Shown in pieces: positions 43,559-54,547 of a DNA stretch of 64,000 bases. Position numbers and translations under genes: made by a program. A model generated the notes under the pieces. The model saw only the letters and a program-made list of their open reading frames with translations. It had not been told where the DNA came from and searched no databases. Position 1 is the stretch's first letter. Each line of letters opens with the position of its first letter. The stretch spans positions 162,191-226,190 of the forward strand of contig CAVRIA010000017.1 of NCBI GenBank assembly GCA_963721115.1, read 5' to 3'. Origin of the DNA: CAVRIA01 sp963721115 (GTDB lineage: Bacteria; Desulfobacterota; Binatia; HRBIN30; CADEER01).

Positions 43559-44882
43559 ATGCCGCCACGCCGTCGCATGCGGGTGTGTGTCGTCGTCCTT
43601 GGCGACGCGGGACGCAGCCCGCGCATGCAGTACCACGCGTTCGCGCTCGCCTCGCGGCTCGCCGACGTCGACCTGATCGGCGGCGGGGGAAGCGAGCTGC
43701 GCCGCGAAGTGGCCGAACACCCAGGGCGTGCGTCTCCACCTTCTGGCCGACCGGCGTGCAGCTCCGCCGGCCGGCGGAAGAGCACGTTTTCTGGCGATCT
43801 CGTTCGGCCGCGCCCTGGCGCAAGGCGCCGAGCTCCTGCGCGCGCTGCTCGCCGTGCCACGGCCCGACGTCATCCTCTTGCAGACCCCGCCGGCCGTGCC
43901 GACCCTGCTTCTCGCCCTCCTCGCGGCGCGCCTGCGAGACGCCCGGCTGGTCGTCGATTGGCACAACTTCGGGTACGCCCTTTTGGCGCTGCGGTTGGGC
44001 GCCGGAAGCCCGCTGGTGAGAGGCGCGCGCTGGTACGAACGCGTGCTCGGCGCCCGGGCCGACGCGCACCTCTGTGTGTCCGGCGCCATGCGGGCGAAGC
44101 TCGAGGAATGGGGGATCGAGGACGCGGTGGTCGTCTACGACCGGCCTCCCGAATGGTTCGCGCCGGTACCGGCACCGCAGCGCCGCGAGGTGCGGCTCCG
44201 TCTCGAGAGGGATCTCGCCGCAGCGCCGCCTTCGCCGCTGACCGCCGGTCTGTCGGACGGGCGGACGGCGCTGATCGTCAGCCCGACGAGCTGGACGGCG
44301 GACGAGGACTTCTCCCTCTTGCTCGACGCCGCGGTGCAGGCGGACGAGGCCATTTGCCGGCGCGACGAGCGGGGAGGCGAGCCGCCGTTCCCGGGCTTGT
44401 TGATTCTGCTGACCGGCAAGGGGGCGCTACGCGAGATCTACGAAGCGCGCATCGCCGGGCTGGGGCTGCGACGGGTGGGCCTGAGAACCCTCTGGCTGTC
44501 CCCGCAGGAGTACCCCGTGCTGCTCGGCAGTGCCGACCTGGGGCTGTGCCTGCACCGATCCGCCTCCGGGGTCGATCTGCCGATGAAGATCTCCGACATG
44601 TTCGGCTGCGGCCTGCCGGTGTGCGCCTTCGACTACGGGCCTTGCCTCGCCGAGCAGGTGCGGCACGGCGAGAACGGGCTGCTCTTCTCGAGCGCCGGGC
44701 AGTTGGCGGAGCGGCTGCTCGAGCTGTTCGACGGGTTTCCCGCCCGCGCGCCGCTTCTCGATCGGCTGCGCCGCGGCGCCGCGGCGAGCGGGGCCGAGCA
44801 CTGGACGGCGCACTGGAGCGCCCGCGCCGAGCCACTGCTGCGCTCGCTTTCTCCGCTTCGGGATCAGCCGCAGCGCCCGTAG
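43559..44882 (+). CDS. ALG1-like beta-mannosyltransferase (GT33-type), one single-base frame break
   Basis: Resembles the eukaryotic chitobiosyl-diphosphodolichol beta-mannosyltransferase ALG1 across its length. N-terminal VVVLGDAGRSPRMQYHAFAL, then LVVDWHNFGYALLALRLG, AMRAKLEEWGI with VVVYDRPPEWF, SPTSWTADEDFSLLLDA, LTGKGALREIYEARI, and ADLGLCLHRSASGVDLPMK with ISDMFGCGLPVCAFDYG. The eukaryotic N-terminal membrane helix is missing. The frame changes once near 43722-43727; skipping one base joins a 440-residue product. Start at 43559 (MPPRRRM) or 43577. An enzyme mannosylating a polyprenyl-diphosphate glycan is inferred, not proven. Confidence 0.8.
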
Positions 44883-45071
44883 CTCGAGCTCGAGGCGCGG
44901 GCGAAGGAGCCGGGCCGACCCTGTCCCCTCGAGTCACCGGCATCGGGATTGGCGGCGGGCCGGTGCTTTTTGGCATATGCGGGAGCAGGTTTCCGAGCTA
45001 GCAAAATCGTCTCGCACCGAATCTGCCTCTTCCCTTGGCGAAAGAGAATAGAAAGGGGCATAAGGAGCGAG

Positions 45072-46613
45072 ATGGTCGATCGCATACCGCTGCGCCTGCT
45101 CCTGATCGACGACAGCACGGACGACGCGCTGCTGGTCGTGCGGGAGCTGAAACAAGGTGGCTACGACGTGACGTCGGAAAGAGTCGACACCGCCGCCGCG
45201 TTGAGCGAGGCCCTGGAGCGCGGCGGCTGGGACGCGATCACTTGCGACTGGGTGATGCCTCGCTTCTCGGCGCCGGCGGCGCTGGAGCTGATCCGCCAGC
45301 GCCAGTGCGATGTGCCCGTGATCGTCGTCTCCGGGCAGGTGGGAGAGGAGGTCGCCGCGACGGCGATGAGAGCCGGCGCGCACGATTACGTCAGCAAGAG
45401 CAAGCTGGCGCGACTCGTTCCCGCCGTCGAGAGGGAGCTTCGCGAGACCGAGGTGCGGCGGGCGCGCAAAAGCGCCGAGGAGGCACTGCAGGAGAGCGAG
45501 GATCGCTATCGCGACCTGGTCGAGAACAGCGAGGACCTGCTCTGCACCCACGACCTGGAAGGGCGCATCCTGTCGGTGAACCCCGCCCCGGCGCGCACTC
45601 TCGGCTACGACCGGAGCGAGATGCTGCGGATGAACATCCGCGACGTCCTGGCGCCCGAGTTCCGCGCCGCGTTCGACGAGTATCTGGCCACGCTGGGGCG
45701 AGAGGGCGTCGCCCGGGGGTTGATGACGGTGCAGACCAAGGCGGGCAAGAAAAGGGTGTGGGAGTATCACAACACGCTGCGCACCGAGGGCGTCTGCCGG
45801 CCCATCGTGCGCGGCATGGCGCACGACGTCACCGATCGCCTCCACGCCGAGAGGGCCGTGCGCAAGCTGACCGAGGACCTGGAACGGCGTGTGCGGGAGA
45901 GAACGGCTCAGCTCGACGCGGCGAACAAAGAGCTGGAAGCGTTCAGCTACTCCGTCTCCCACGACCTGCGCGCGCCGCTGCGCTACATCGAGGGCTTCAG
46001 CCGCTCGCTGCTCGAGCGATGCGGCGAGCAGCTCGACGCCGAGAGCCAGCGCTATCTCGCCCGTATCCACGCGGGCGCGCAGCGCATGGATCAGCTCATC
46101 CGGGACCTGCTCGGTCTGTCGAGGGTAGCGCGGGCCGAGATGAGCTGGGAGACGGTGAACCTCAGCGTCCTGGCGCGGTCGATCGCGGCCGACCTGCAGA
46201 AGCGCCAGCCGGAGCGGCGGGTCGAGATCCTGATCGCGCCGATGATCGCCGTACGAGGCGACGCGCACCTGCTGCGCCTCGCCCTCGAGAACCTCCTCGC
46301 CAACGCCTGGAAGTACACGGGCAAGCACCCGACCGCGCGCATCGAGTTCGGCACGGTCGAGCGCGACGGCCGCACCGCGTACTTCGTGCGCGACGACGGC
46401 GCGGGCTTCGACATGCGCCACGCGGAGAAGCTGTTCGGCGCCTTTCAGCGGCTGCACTCCGAGTCCGAGTTCGAAGGCACGGGCGTCGGTCTGGTGACAG
46501 TGAAGCGCATCGTCCGCCGCCACGAGGGTGAGATCTGGGCCGAGGCGGCAGTGGAACGTGGCGCGACCTTCTACTTCACCCTCGGCTCCCCGGGGCAGGA
46601 GGGCGAGCAGTGA
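45072..46613 (+). CDS. Hybrid sensor: response-regulator receiver, PAS, histidine kinase
   Basis: 513 residues from the ATG at 45072, preceded by AAGGAG. Receiver domain at residues 1-125: acidic pocket LLIDDSTDD and phosphoacceptor D59 in AITCDWVMP. PAS domain about 145-265. HisKA has the phospho-accepting histidine in FSYSVSHDLRAPLRYIEGFS. The ATPase domain has LALENLLANAWKYT, DDGAGFD and GTGVGLVTVKRIV. No membrane segment, so a cytosolic sensor. No response regulator lies beside it; the input is unknown. Confidence 0.92.
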   Translation: MVDRIPLRLLLIDDSTDDALLVVRELKQGGYDVTSERVDTAAALSEALERGGWDAITCDWVMPRFSAPAALELIRQRQCDVPVIVVSGQVGEEVAATAMRAGAHDYVSKSKLARLVPAVERELRETEVRRARKSAEEALQESEDRYRDLVENSEDLLCTHDLEGRILSVNPAPARTLGYDRSEMLRMNIRDVLAPEFRAAFDEYLATLGREGVARGLMTVQTKAGKKRVWEYHNTLRTEGVCRPIVRGMAHDVTDRLHAERAVRKLTEDLERRVRERTAQLDAANKELEAFSYSVSHDLRAPLRYIEGFSRSLLERCGEQLDAESQRYLARIHAGAQRMDQLIRDLLGLSRVARAEMSWETVNLSVLARSIAADLQKRQPERRVEILIAPMIAVRGDAHLLRLALENLLANAWKYTGKHPTARIEFGTVERDGRTAYFVRDDGAGFDMRHAEKLFGAFQRLHSESEFEGTGVGLVTVKRIVRRHEGEIWAEAAVERGATFYFTLGSPGQEGEQ

Positions 46614-46665
46614 CGCCGAGCCGGGCCGGCTTCTTCCCGGTGGCGAAAATCGGTACAGCAGGGAC

Positions 46666-47577
46666 ATGACGGAGGGGCCCTTTCACACCGGCGAGCTGGC
46701 TGTGCAGGCACGCGCCGGGACACGGGAGGGCGCCGCCAAGATCGGGCATGGCATCCGCGCCGGCATCGGGGATCCGATGCGCGAGTTCCTGGCTGCCCAG
46801 TCGATGGCGGTGGTGTCCGCGCTCGGTTCCGACGGCCGTGCGTGGGCCTCGCTGCTGAGCGGTCCGCCCGGCTTCCTGCGATCGACGGAAGAGCGCTCCC
46901 TGGACGTCGAGGCCCTGCCGGCGCGGGGCGATCCGCTCGAGGCCGCTCTCCTGCCGGAGGCAACCGTCGGTCTGATGTCGATCGACTTCTCCAGCCGGCG
47001 CCGGGTGCGCGTCAACGGCAGCATCGAGACGGCGGAGGACGGCGCGTTCCGGCTGCGCGTCGCGCAGGCGTACGGCAACTGCCCGCGATACATCCAGCGG
47101 CGCGGCCTGCACCGCAGCGATGCTCGGACGCCGTCCGGCGGCGGCGGGGTCTGCCACAGCGCCGGGCTCTTCTCGGCTCAGCAGAGCTGGATCGCCGCGG
47201 CGGACACCTTCTTCATCGCCAGCTTCCATCCCGAGGCCGGCGCCGACGCCTCGCACCGCGGCGGCAACCCCGGCTTCGTGCACGTCACCGGCCCGACCGA
47301 GCTGCTGACACCCGATTATGCGGGCAACACGATGTTCAACACCCTCGGCAACGTCGCGCTCAATCCGAACGCCGGCCTGCTGTTCGTCGACTTCGAGCGC
47401 GGCGCCACGCTGCAGCTGACCGGCCGGGCGGAGATTCTGTGGGACGACCGGCGCGCCACTGCCTTCGCCGGGGCGGAGCGGCTCCTCTCCTTCGCCATCG
47501 ATCAGGTGGTCGAGATCGAGGCCGCGACCACCCTGCGCTGGAGCCTGGAGGAGAGGTCGCCGCACAACCCGGGGTGA
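46666..47577 (+). CDS. Pyridoxamine 5'-phosphate oxidase (PNPOx)-like protein
   Basis: 303 residues. A split-barrel flavin/F420-binding type fold is suggested by FLAAQSMAVVSALGSDGRAW, GNPGFVHVTGPTELLTPDYA and NVALNPNAGLLFVDFERGAT, which match larger PNPOx-family proteins of this length. Not the biosynthetic PdxH, which is shorter. The ATG at 46666 was taken because upstream in-frame sequence overlaps the kinase gene. Substrate unknown; it begins 52 bases after the kinase gene. Confidence 0.8.
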   Translation: MTEGPFHTGELAVQARAGTREGAAKIGHGIRAGIGDPMREFLAAQSMAVVSALGSDGRAWASLLSGPPGFLRSTEERSLDVEALPARGDPLEAALLPEATVGLMSIDFSSRRRVRVNGSIETAEDGAFRLRVAQAYGNCPRYIQRRGLHRSDARTPSGGGGVCHSAGLFSAQQSWIAAADTFFIASFHPEAGADASHRGGNPGFVHVTGPTELLTPDYAGNTMFNTLGNVALNPNAGLLFVDFERGATLQLTGRAEILWDDRRATAFAGAERLLSFAIDQVVEIEAATTLRWSLEERSPHNPG

Positions 47578-47614
47578 CGCGCGCGCGGCACCGCTGGCGC
47601 GAGAAAGGACGGGC

Positions 47615-48391
<777 letters not shown>

Positions 48392-48820
48392 GGCGGCTTC
48401 CTCCTGCCGCCAGGCTACCGCAAGCGGACGGCCGGCGACAGAAGCGCGCGTCCCAGGCGTCGAGAATCCGGCACCGATGGACGCCGAGCGCTCTTCCGGC
48501 ACTCCGCGCCGAGCCCTCGGACCACGACTGGCGGAGGGGGCGCGCGCGGAGCGCGCCTTGCTTCCCGTCGGACCTCCAGCTCGAAGGATGGAGGGGACGG
48601 GTGAACGGAGAGGTGTGGCGAAGAGGAGTGGCGCAGGCTTCGCTTTGCGCATCGCCACGGCAGGCGTGCGCCGCGGCCGGCTGGCGCTTTGGATGGAGGG
48701 CGGCGCGCTGCCTTTCATGTTGACCGCCGCGAGACAGCGCCCCTATAGTTCGGCCGTTCTTTCGACGCCGGCGCGCGCCGGCCTGGCGCCGCGGCGATCG
48801 CAAGTGGGGGGAGGTACCGG
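48392..48820. other. Intergenic region, nothing recognised
   Basis: 429 bases between two divergent genes. It is GC-rich and contains open frames without family features. Promoters for both neighbours should be here but cannot be placed. Confidence 0.55.
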
Positions 48821-49798
48821 ATGAACGCGATGACCGCCGCTGCGCTGGCCGCGACGTTGGCCGCAGCTCTGTGCGCCCCGCCGTCGATGGCAACCGTGAT
48901 CGGCGGCGGCGGCGGCGCGAGCACCGATTGCCTCGTCGTCCTCGACGCGCCGGTGAACGCGCCCGCCTCGAAGCCCAAACAGGTGCGCTGCGTCGACGGC
49001 GATCCGTCGTGCGACGCCGACGGCACGGCGAACGGCGTCTGCCAGTTCCAGGTATCCGTCTGCGCCAACAGCACCTTCGACGCCGCCTGTGCGCTCGACG
49101 GCGTGCAGTCGATCACCGTCGAGCACGCCGCGGACAACGGCGATCCGAAGTTCGATCCCGACTTCCAGGCGCTGCAGGACCGTATCGCGAACCAGATCGC
49201 GCTGCCGACCACGACCCTCGACGACTGCACCACGCCGACGCTGTTCACCGTGCCGATCAAGGGGCCGCTGGGCGGCAGCAACCACTGCGGCCCGGGCCGC
49301 ACGAAGCTGAAGATCAGCTCGCTGTCGACGGTGATCGGCGGCCGGGTGATCAAGGATCGCGACAAGCTGAAGCTCACCTGCATCCCCGACCCGAACGCCT
49401 GCGATCCGCACGCGCTGTTCAGCGGCACCTTCGATCGCATCCAGCGACAGATCTTCAACCAGAGCTGCGCCCTGAGCGGCTGCCACGACTCGCAGAGCAT
49501 GGCGGGAAACATGCTGCTGGAGACCGGGTCGTCCTACGGCAACCTGCTCAACCACACGCCCGACAACGCCGCGGCGAACGCCGCCGGCTGGCTGCGCATC
49601 AGCGTGACGCAGGACGTCAGCGGCGATGCCGAGAGCAGCTTTCTCTATCACAAGGTGACCGGCGACCTTCCGGACGTCGCCTACGGTGTCCGCATGCCGA
49701 AAGGAAAGCGCAAGCTGCACAAGACGCTGCGCGACATCCTGCGGCGGTGGATCGAGGCCGGCGCTCCCCAGGGCGGCTGGGTGCCGGGCACGGACTGA
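48821..49798 (+). CDS. Secreted cytochrome-like protein with CxxxxCH motif
   Basis: 325 residues. A signal peptide (TAAALAATLAAALCAPPSMA) is followed by a Cys-containing beta-rich region. The C-terminal half contains IFNQSCALSGCHDSQSMAGN, a C-x4-CH motif resembling a haem-attachment site with one extra residue. It also has conserved-looking GSSYGNLLNH and the terminal RWIEAGAPQGG, as in PSCyt-type proteins. It precedes DUF1800 and DUF1501 genes on the same strand, suggesting one exported system. Confidence 0.75.
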   Translation: MNAMTAAALAATLAAALCAPPSMATVIGGGGGASTDCLVVLDAPVNAPASKPKQVRCVDGDPSCDADGTANGVCQFQVSVCANSTFDAACALDGVQSITVEHAADNGDPKFDPDFQALQDRIANQIALPTTTLDDCTTPTLFTVPIKGPLGGSNHCGPGRTKLKISSLSTVIGGRVIKDRDKLKLTCIPDPNACDPHALFSGTFDRIQRQIFNQSCALSGCHDSQSMAGNMLLETGSSYGNLLNHTPDNAAANAAGWLRISVTQDVSGDAESSFLYHKVTGDLPDVAYGVRMPKGKRKLHKTLRDILRRWIEAGAPQGGWVPGTD

Positions 49799-49819
49799 TC
49801 GCGACGGAGGAGCGGTGAG

Positions 49820-51298
49820 ATGGGTGGCGAGAGCACTCTGCTGACGTTGGACGATGCGCGGCACCTGCTGCGGCGCACCGAGTTCGGGGCGACGCCGCGG
49901 GCGCTCGCCACGCTGCTCAAGCGGGCGTCGACACGCGGCGAGGCGGCGGACTACCTGCTCGACTTCCGGCCGAGCCGGTTTCGCCCGCGCGCCCGCTCCA
50001 TCGACCTCGCGCACAACAAGTGGGTCAAGTACATGATTCGCAGCAAGCTCCAGCTGCAGGAGAAGCTCGTCCTCTTCTGGCACGACCACTTCGCCACCAA
50101 CTACGCGACGGTCGGGCGGGTGACGCTGATGGCGAACCAGAACCGCCTGCTGCGCACGTACTGCAAGGGCAACTTCAAGGACTTCGTCAAGGCGATCAAC
50201 CTCGACGCGGCGATGATGGAGTTCCTCGACACCAACGACAACCGCAAGCAGCAGCCGAACGAGAACTACGGGCGCGAGCTGCAGGAGCTGTTCACCCTCG
50301 GGGTGAACGACTTCGCGGGCAACCCCAACTACGAGCAGGAGGACGTCGCCCAGATCGCGCGCGCGTTCACCGGCTGGCGCTACGACGACAAGGGCGTCGC
50401 CTACTTCCGCGACAACCGCCACGACTACATGACCGACTGGCCCCAGCGCGGCGCCAAGCGGATCTACAAGACGCGCGGCGGGTTCAACGACGCGAACGGA
50501 CAGGACTTCGCCGCCGACGGCGAGGGCGAGGCCGAGATCGGGCGGGTCATCGACATCATCTTCGAGCACCGCGACACGGACGGGAAGAAGACGGTGGCGC
50601 GCTACATCGCCCGGCGCCTCGTCACCTACTTCGCCCACCCCGATCCCGACTCCGCGTTCGTCGACGAGGTGGTGGCCGCCTCCGGCTTCGACACCCAGTG
50701 GGAGATCGCCCCGCTCCTGCGCGCCATCTTCGTGCACGACTCCTTCTACGAGACGGCGGCGCCGGCGCCCTTCGACGCGACGACGAAGAAGTCGGTCAAG
50801 TTTCCGGTCGACTACGCGGTCGGCACGCTGCGGCTGCTCGACATGAAGCTGAAGAGCAAGTACCAGTACGTCGACGGCGGCAGCTACGCGGGCATCCGCT
50901 CGCAGCTCAACAACATGGGCCAGCTGCTCTTCGACCCGCCCAGCGTCTTCGGCTGGGACTGGGAGACGGCCTGGCTCAGCAGCTCGACGATGCTGGCGCG
51001 CTACGGCTTCGCGCGCGACGTGACGTCGGCGCGCGGCCGCGGCGCCAGCGCCTTCCGCCCGGAGCGGCTCTTCGACCTGAACGAGACGTCGCCCGTCGCC
51101 ATCGTCGCCGCCGTCACCGAGCTGCTCGGTGTCACCGACCAGCTGACGACCGCGGAGCGCGACGAGCTGATCGACTATCTCACCGACGGCGCCGGCCCGC
51201 TGGCGAGCATCGACCTGACGGACGACGACGTGCGCAACAGCAAGCTGAACGGGCTGGTCGCGATCGTTCTCCAATCGCCGGCCTATCAGCTCCACTAG
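49820..51298 (+). CDS. DUF1800 family protein
   Basis: 492 residues. Family hallmarks include LLRRTEFGATPRALATLL near the N-terminus, QEKLVLFWHDHFATN, then NENYGRELQELFTLGVNDFA and FTGWRYDD. DUF1800 proteins usually occur beside DUF1501 genes, as here (22 bases). Function is not established. The GAGGAGCGGTGAG sequence before the ATG is a good ribosome-binding site. Confidence 0.94.
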   Translation: MGGESTLLTLDDARHLLRRTEFGATPRALATLLKRASTRGEAADYLLDFRPSRFRPRARSIDLAHNKWVKYMIRSKLQLQEKLVLFWHDHFATNYATVGRVTLMANQNRLLRTYCKGNFKDFVKAINLDAAMMEFLDTNDNRKQQPNENYGRELQELFTLGVNDFAGNPNYEQEDVAQIARAFTGWRYDDKGVAYFRDNRHDYMTDWPQRGAKRIYKTRGGFNDANGQDFAADGEGEAEIGRVIDIIFEHRDTDGKKTVARYIARRLVTYFAHPDPDSAFVDEVVAASGFDTQWEIAPLLRAIFVHDSFYETAAPAPFDATTKKSVKFPVDYAVGTLRLLDMKLKSKYQYVDGGSYAGIRSQLNNMGQLLFDPPSVFGWDWETAWLSSSTMLARYGFARDVTSARGRGASAFRPERLFDLNETSPVAIVAAVTELLGVTDQLTTAERDELIDYLTDGAGPLASIDLTDDDVRNSKLNGLVAIVLQSPAYQLH

Positions 51299-51320
51299 AG
51301 CGCAGCGCCAGGAGACCAGC

Positions 51321-52748
51321 ATGGCCATCACGCGACGACAGTTCCTCACCCGCACCGGCCTGATCGGCGCCGGCAGCTTCCTCGGTCCGAGCCTGTTCCG
51401 AAATCCGTTCGTCCGCGAAGCCCTGGCGGCGTCGGTCGGCGACCGATACCTGGTCGTCGTCTACCTGGAGGGGGGCAACGACGGGCTCAACACGGTGACG
51501 CCGTACGACAACGGCGGCGGCACGCTGCGAGACGACTACGAAGCGGCGCGCGATGCCGGGGGCAGCGGCCTGCGACTGGCGCCGGCGGAGCTGCTCGTGC
51601 CGCAGCCGATGGCCGGCGTGCCGGACATGCTCGATCCCAACACCGGCGCGCAGCTCGGGCTGCACCCCGGCCTGGCCGGGTTGAGCAGCCTGTACGAGCA
51701 GGGGCGCGTCGCCGTCATCCAGGGCTGCGGCTACCCCGACTACAACCTCTCGCACGACATCTCGACCACCGCCTGGGAGACCGGAGATCCGCTCGGCGCG
51801 CTGTCCGGCGGCACCGGCTGGGTGGGCCGCTACCTGGCCTCGATCTACGAGCCCAGCGACATTCCCGGCGTCAGCGTCCGCGGCGAGGTGGCGGGCGAGC
51901 TGCAGCAGACCGGCACCAGCGTGCTCGCCGTGCGCCGGCTCAAGGACTTCGGCTTCCCCTTCGACAAGCAGTACCCCGGCGACGAGGCCGCCCGCCGCGC
52001 CGCGTTCGAGGCGCTCTACGGCAGCGCGGAGGGAAACGCCAACCCGATTCTGAAGTACATCGGCAACAGCGGGTCGTCGACGCTGCTCGCCACGGACAGC
52101 TATCCGCCCCTGCACGTCGGCGTACGAGAAGCGCTCGCGGCACGTGGAGCCAGATGTACGACGACCTCGCCAACAGCACCGCGCGCGACCTGCGGGAGGT
52201 GGCGAAGATCGTCTACGGCGTCGCCAACGGCGCCTCCAACGTCAACGCCCGCTTCTTCGAGGTGCGCAACGGCGGCTACGACACGCATTCGAACCAGGGC
52301 GGCGCCGATCCGAACGGCCGCCACTACGAGCTGCACCGGGAGGTGGGCGACGCGATCAAGCTCTTCTACGACGACCTCGCCGACATGCAGCCGGGCCTGG
52401 CGGACAAGCTCTGCGTCGTCGTGTGGAGCGAGTTCAGCCGGCGCATCTTCCAGAACGACAACGGCACCGACCACGGCTCGCAGGGGCCCATGTTCGTCAT
52501 CGGCGGATCGGTGAACGGCGGCGTGTACGGCAACCATCCGAACATCGCCGAGGCCGCCCTCAACAACGACGGCAACACGCCGTACACGCAGGCCGGCTCC
52601 TTCCGCTCGACCGACTTCCGCGACGTGTACGGCACCCTCCTGCGGCATTGGCTCGAACGTGCTCGATCCGGGCGCGATCCTGCCGGTCGACGGCGGCGAC
52701 CCGGCCGCCTACTGGACCGTCCCGAACTTCGACCTCGGCTTCCTGTAG
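51321..52748 (+). pseudogene. DUF1501 family Tat-exported protein, three single-base frame breaks
   Basis: Starts with a twin-arginine signal (ITRRQFLTRTGLIGAGSFLG), then VVYLEGGNDGLNTVTPYDN, typical of DUF1501 (sulfatase/phosphatase-like fold). Near 52118-52120 and again at 52128-52133 one base must be skipped to continue as YEK and ARGTWSQMYDDLANSTARD. A third skipped base near 52655 restores NVLDPGAILPVDGGD and the end NFDLGFL at 52748. The joined product has 474 residues, normal for the family. Either sequence errors or a recently broken gene; the protein sequence is otherwise fully conserved. Confidence 0.85.
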
Positions 52749-52795
52749 GCGGGGCGCGCCTCGCCGGGGATTCCTCCACTGGGCGGCGCTCCACC

Positions 52796-54508
52796 ATGGA
52801 CCTGGTCGAGTACTACTTCGGAGATCCGCGGCTCGCCCTTCTCGCGGTCGAGCACCTCGGGCCGAACGGCCTGTCGGCGCCCCTGGCGGCGGCGCTGCGC
52901 GAGCACCGCGGCTGGAGCGAGGAGCGTATCGCCCTCTTCGACGCGGCGTTCGGTCTCTACTGGACGCGCACCGCGCGTCTGGCCGCGCGCGCCAGTACGT
53001 GGTCGCCGCCGCGCCTGCGCCACGTCGCCGTCGTGTCCGATCCCCTCTCCGTGCGCCCGCACGCGCAGCTGCTCAACACCGGCGCGTGGACGCTGTACGA
53101 CGCCGACCTCGACCCAGCGCTCTCCCATCCCGAGTTCGCCGCCTATCTGCTCGTGCACGGCGACCGCCTGGCGGCCACCGGCGAGGTGACGATGGCGGCG
53201 CTGCGCGACGCCGCCTACTGGTTCGAGCGCAGCGACGAGGAGATGGCCGCGTTCGCCGCCGCCGCGTCGCGCTCGCGGCGACTCGACGCCGAGGCCTACC
53301 GCGCCCTCGGCGCGGCGGCCCGCTGGCTGCGCGAGCTCGGTCACGAGTCGCTGCGGCCGCCCGCCTCGGCGTCCGGGTACCGGTCGATTCCCGGAACCGG
53401 CCTACTCGTCCCGGCGGCGCTGGAGCGCAAGCCGCCGGCGCTGGTGAACACCTGGGCCCGCGTCGCGCGCCGCGCGGTGGCCGACTACCACGCCGCGTGG
53501 CGCACGCCGGACCAGCCGGCGGTGGTCGCGCTGCTCGACTGGTTGGCTGCCGAGGCGCCGCCACTGGTGGTGACCGCGCGCGGCGGGCGCGTCCTCTGGG
53601 ACGCCGAGGGCGCGTCGCGCGTCGGCGTCCTGCGCAGCGAGCTCCGCATCGCCAGCGGCGCCGCGGTGCGCGACGTGCACGCCGACCTGCGCGTCCTCGC
53701 TGCCCGCACGCGCGAGTTCCACGCCGCGCTGGCGCGAGCGGACGAGCTGCCCGCTCCGCCCGCCGGCGTCGAGCAGACCGGTTACACTTACATGCACGCC
53801 TCGCGCCGCCGGCTCGCCTACAACGTGCACGAGCCGGGAATGGAGCGACTGCAGGGGCCCGCCCTGCCCTATGCGCGCGCCATGCTGGGCGCCCGCGCCG
53901 CGCACGAGTGGGCCCACCTCGCGGTCGCCGCCGGCTGGGTGCCGCGCGCGCTGGCCGACGGGGAGCTGAGCGAGCAGTGCGGCGCGCTGGCCGGTCTGCT
54001 CGACGACGCGATCGCGCGCTCGACGCCGCAGATCCGGCGCCGGACCGCTTCCGACCTGGACGCGCTCGTGGCGGCGGACCGGGCGCTGCCGGCTCCCGGC
54101 GCCGGCGATCCGCGCGGCGCGGTGCCCGGTCGGTCCGCGGGGGCGGCCCTGGTCCGGTCCCTGCTCTCGCGGCTGCCGGACTACCAGGCCAATCTGCTCG
54201 CCTTTCGCTTCCTCGACCCGGCCGCGCGCGAGACGTACGTGCGGCACAACGTCCGCGACCTGCGCTGTCTCTACCCGCCCGTGCAGCTCTGGCGGATGTT
54301 GGTACGCTACCTGTACGAGTACCAGTACCTAGGTTTCAGTGCCGTGCCGGACGGGCGCCGATTCTTTCTGAGCAGCACCTGGTTCGCCGCCGACTTCTTC
54401 GCCGGCGGGGCGCTCGACGAGCACCGCTTCGACGAGCTGTGTGCGCGGGTCGCCGCCATCTGCCGCGCCCATCGCATCGACGCGCGCCGGATTCTCCCTC
54501 CGTCCTAA
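52796..54508 (+). CDS. Unknown protein with an HEWAH (HExxH) motif
   Basis: 570 residues from the ATG at 52796; I do not recognise the family. It is helix-rich without a signal peptide or membrane segment. At about residue 374 it has AAHEWAHLAVAAGWVP, an HExxH pattern as in zinc metallopeptidases, though no third ligand can be assigned confidently. The conserved-looking C-terminus is aromatic-rich (RRFFLSSTWFAADFFAGG). It lies 47 bases after the DUF1501 gene and 39 before a FemAB-like gene. Confidence 0.72.
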   Translation: MDLVEYYFGDPRLALLAVEHLGPNGLSAPLAAALREHRGWSEERIALFDAAFGLYWTRTARLAARASTWSPPRLRHVAVVSDPLSVRPHAQLLNTGAWTLYDADLDPALSHPEFAAYLLVHGDRLAATGEVTMAALRDAAYWFERSDEEMAAFAAAASRSRRLDAEAYRALGAAARWLRELGHESLRPPASASGYRSIPGTGLLVPAALERKPPALVNTWARVARRAVADYHAAWRTPDQPAVVALLDWLAAEAPPLVVTARGGRVLWDAEGASRVGVLRSELRIASGAAVRDVHADLRVLAARTREFHAALARADELPAPPAGVEQTGYTYMHASRRRLAYNVHEPGMERLQGPALPYARAMLGARAAHEWAHLAVAAGWVPRALADGELSEQCGALAGLLDDAIARSTPQIRRRTASDLDALVAADRALPAPGAGDPRGAVPGRSAGAALVRSLLSRLPDYQANLLAFRFLDPAARETYVRHNVRDLRCLYPPVQLWRMLVRYLYEYQYLGFSAVPDGRRFFLSSTWFAADFFAGGALDEHRFDELCARVAAICRAHRIDARRILPPS

Positions 54509-54547
54509 AGCCCTGCGGGTCTGTCGCGCCGCGCTGCGGTCTGTACA

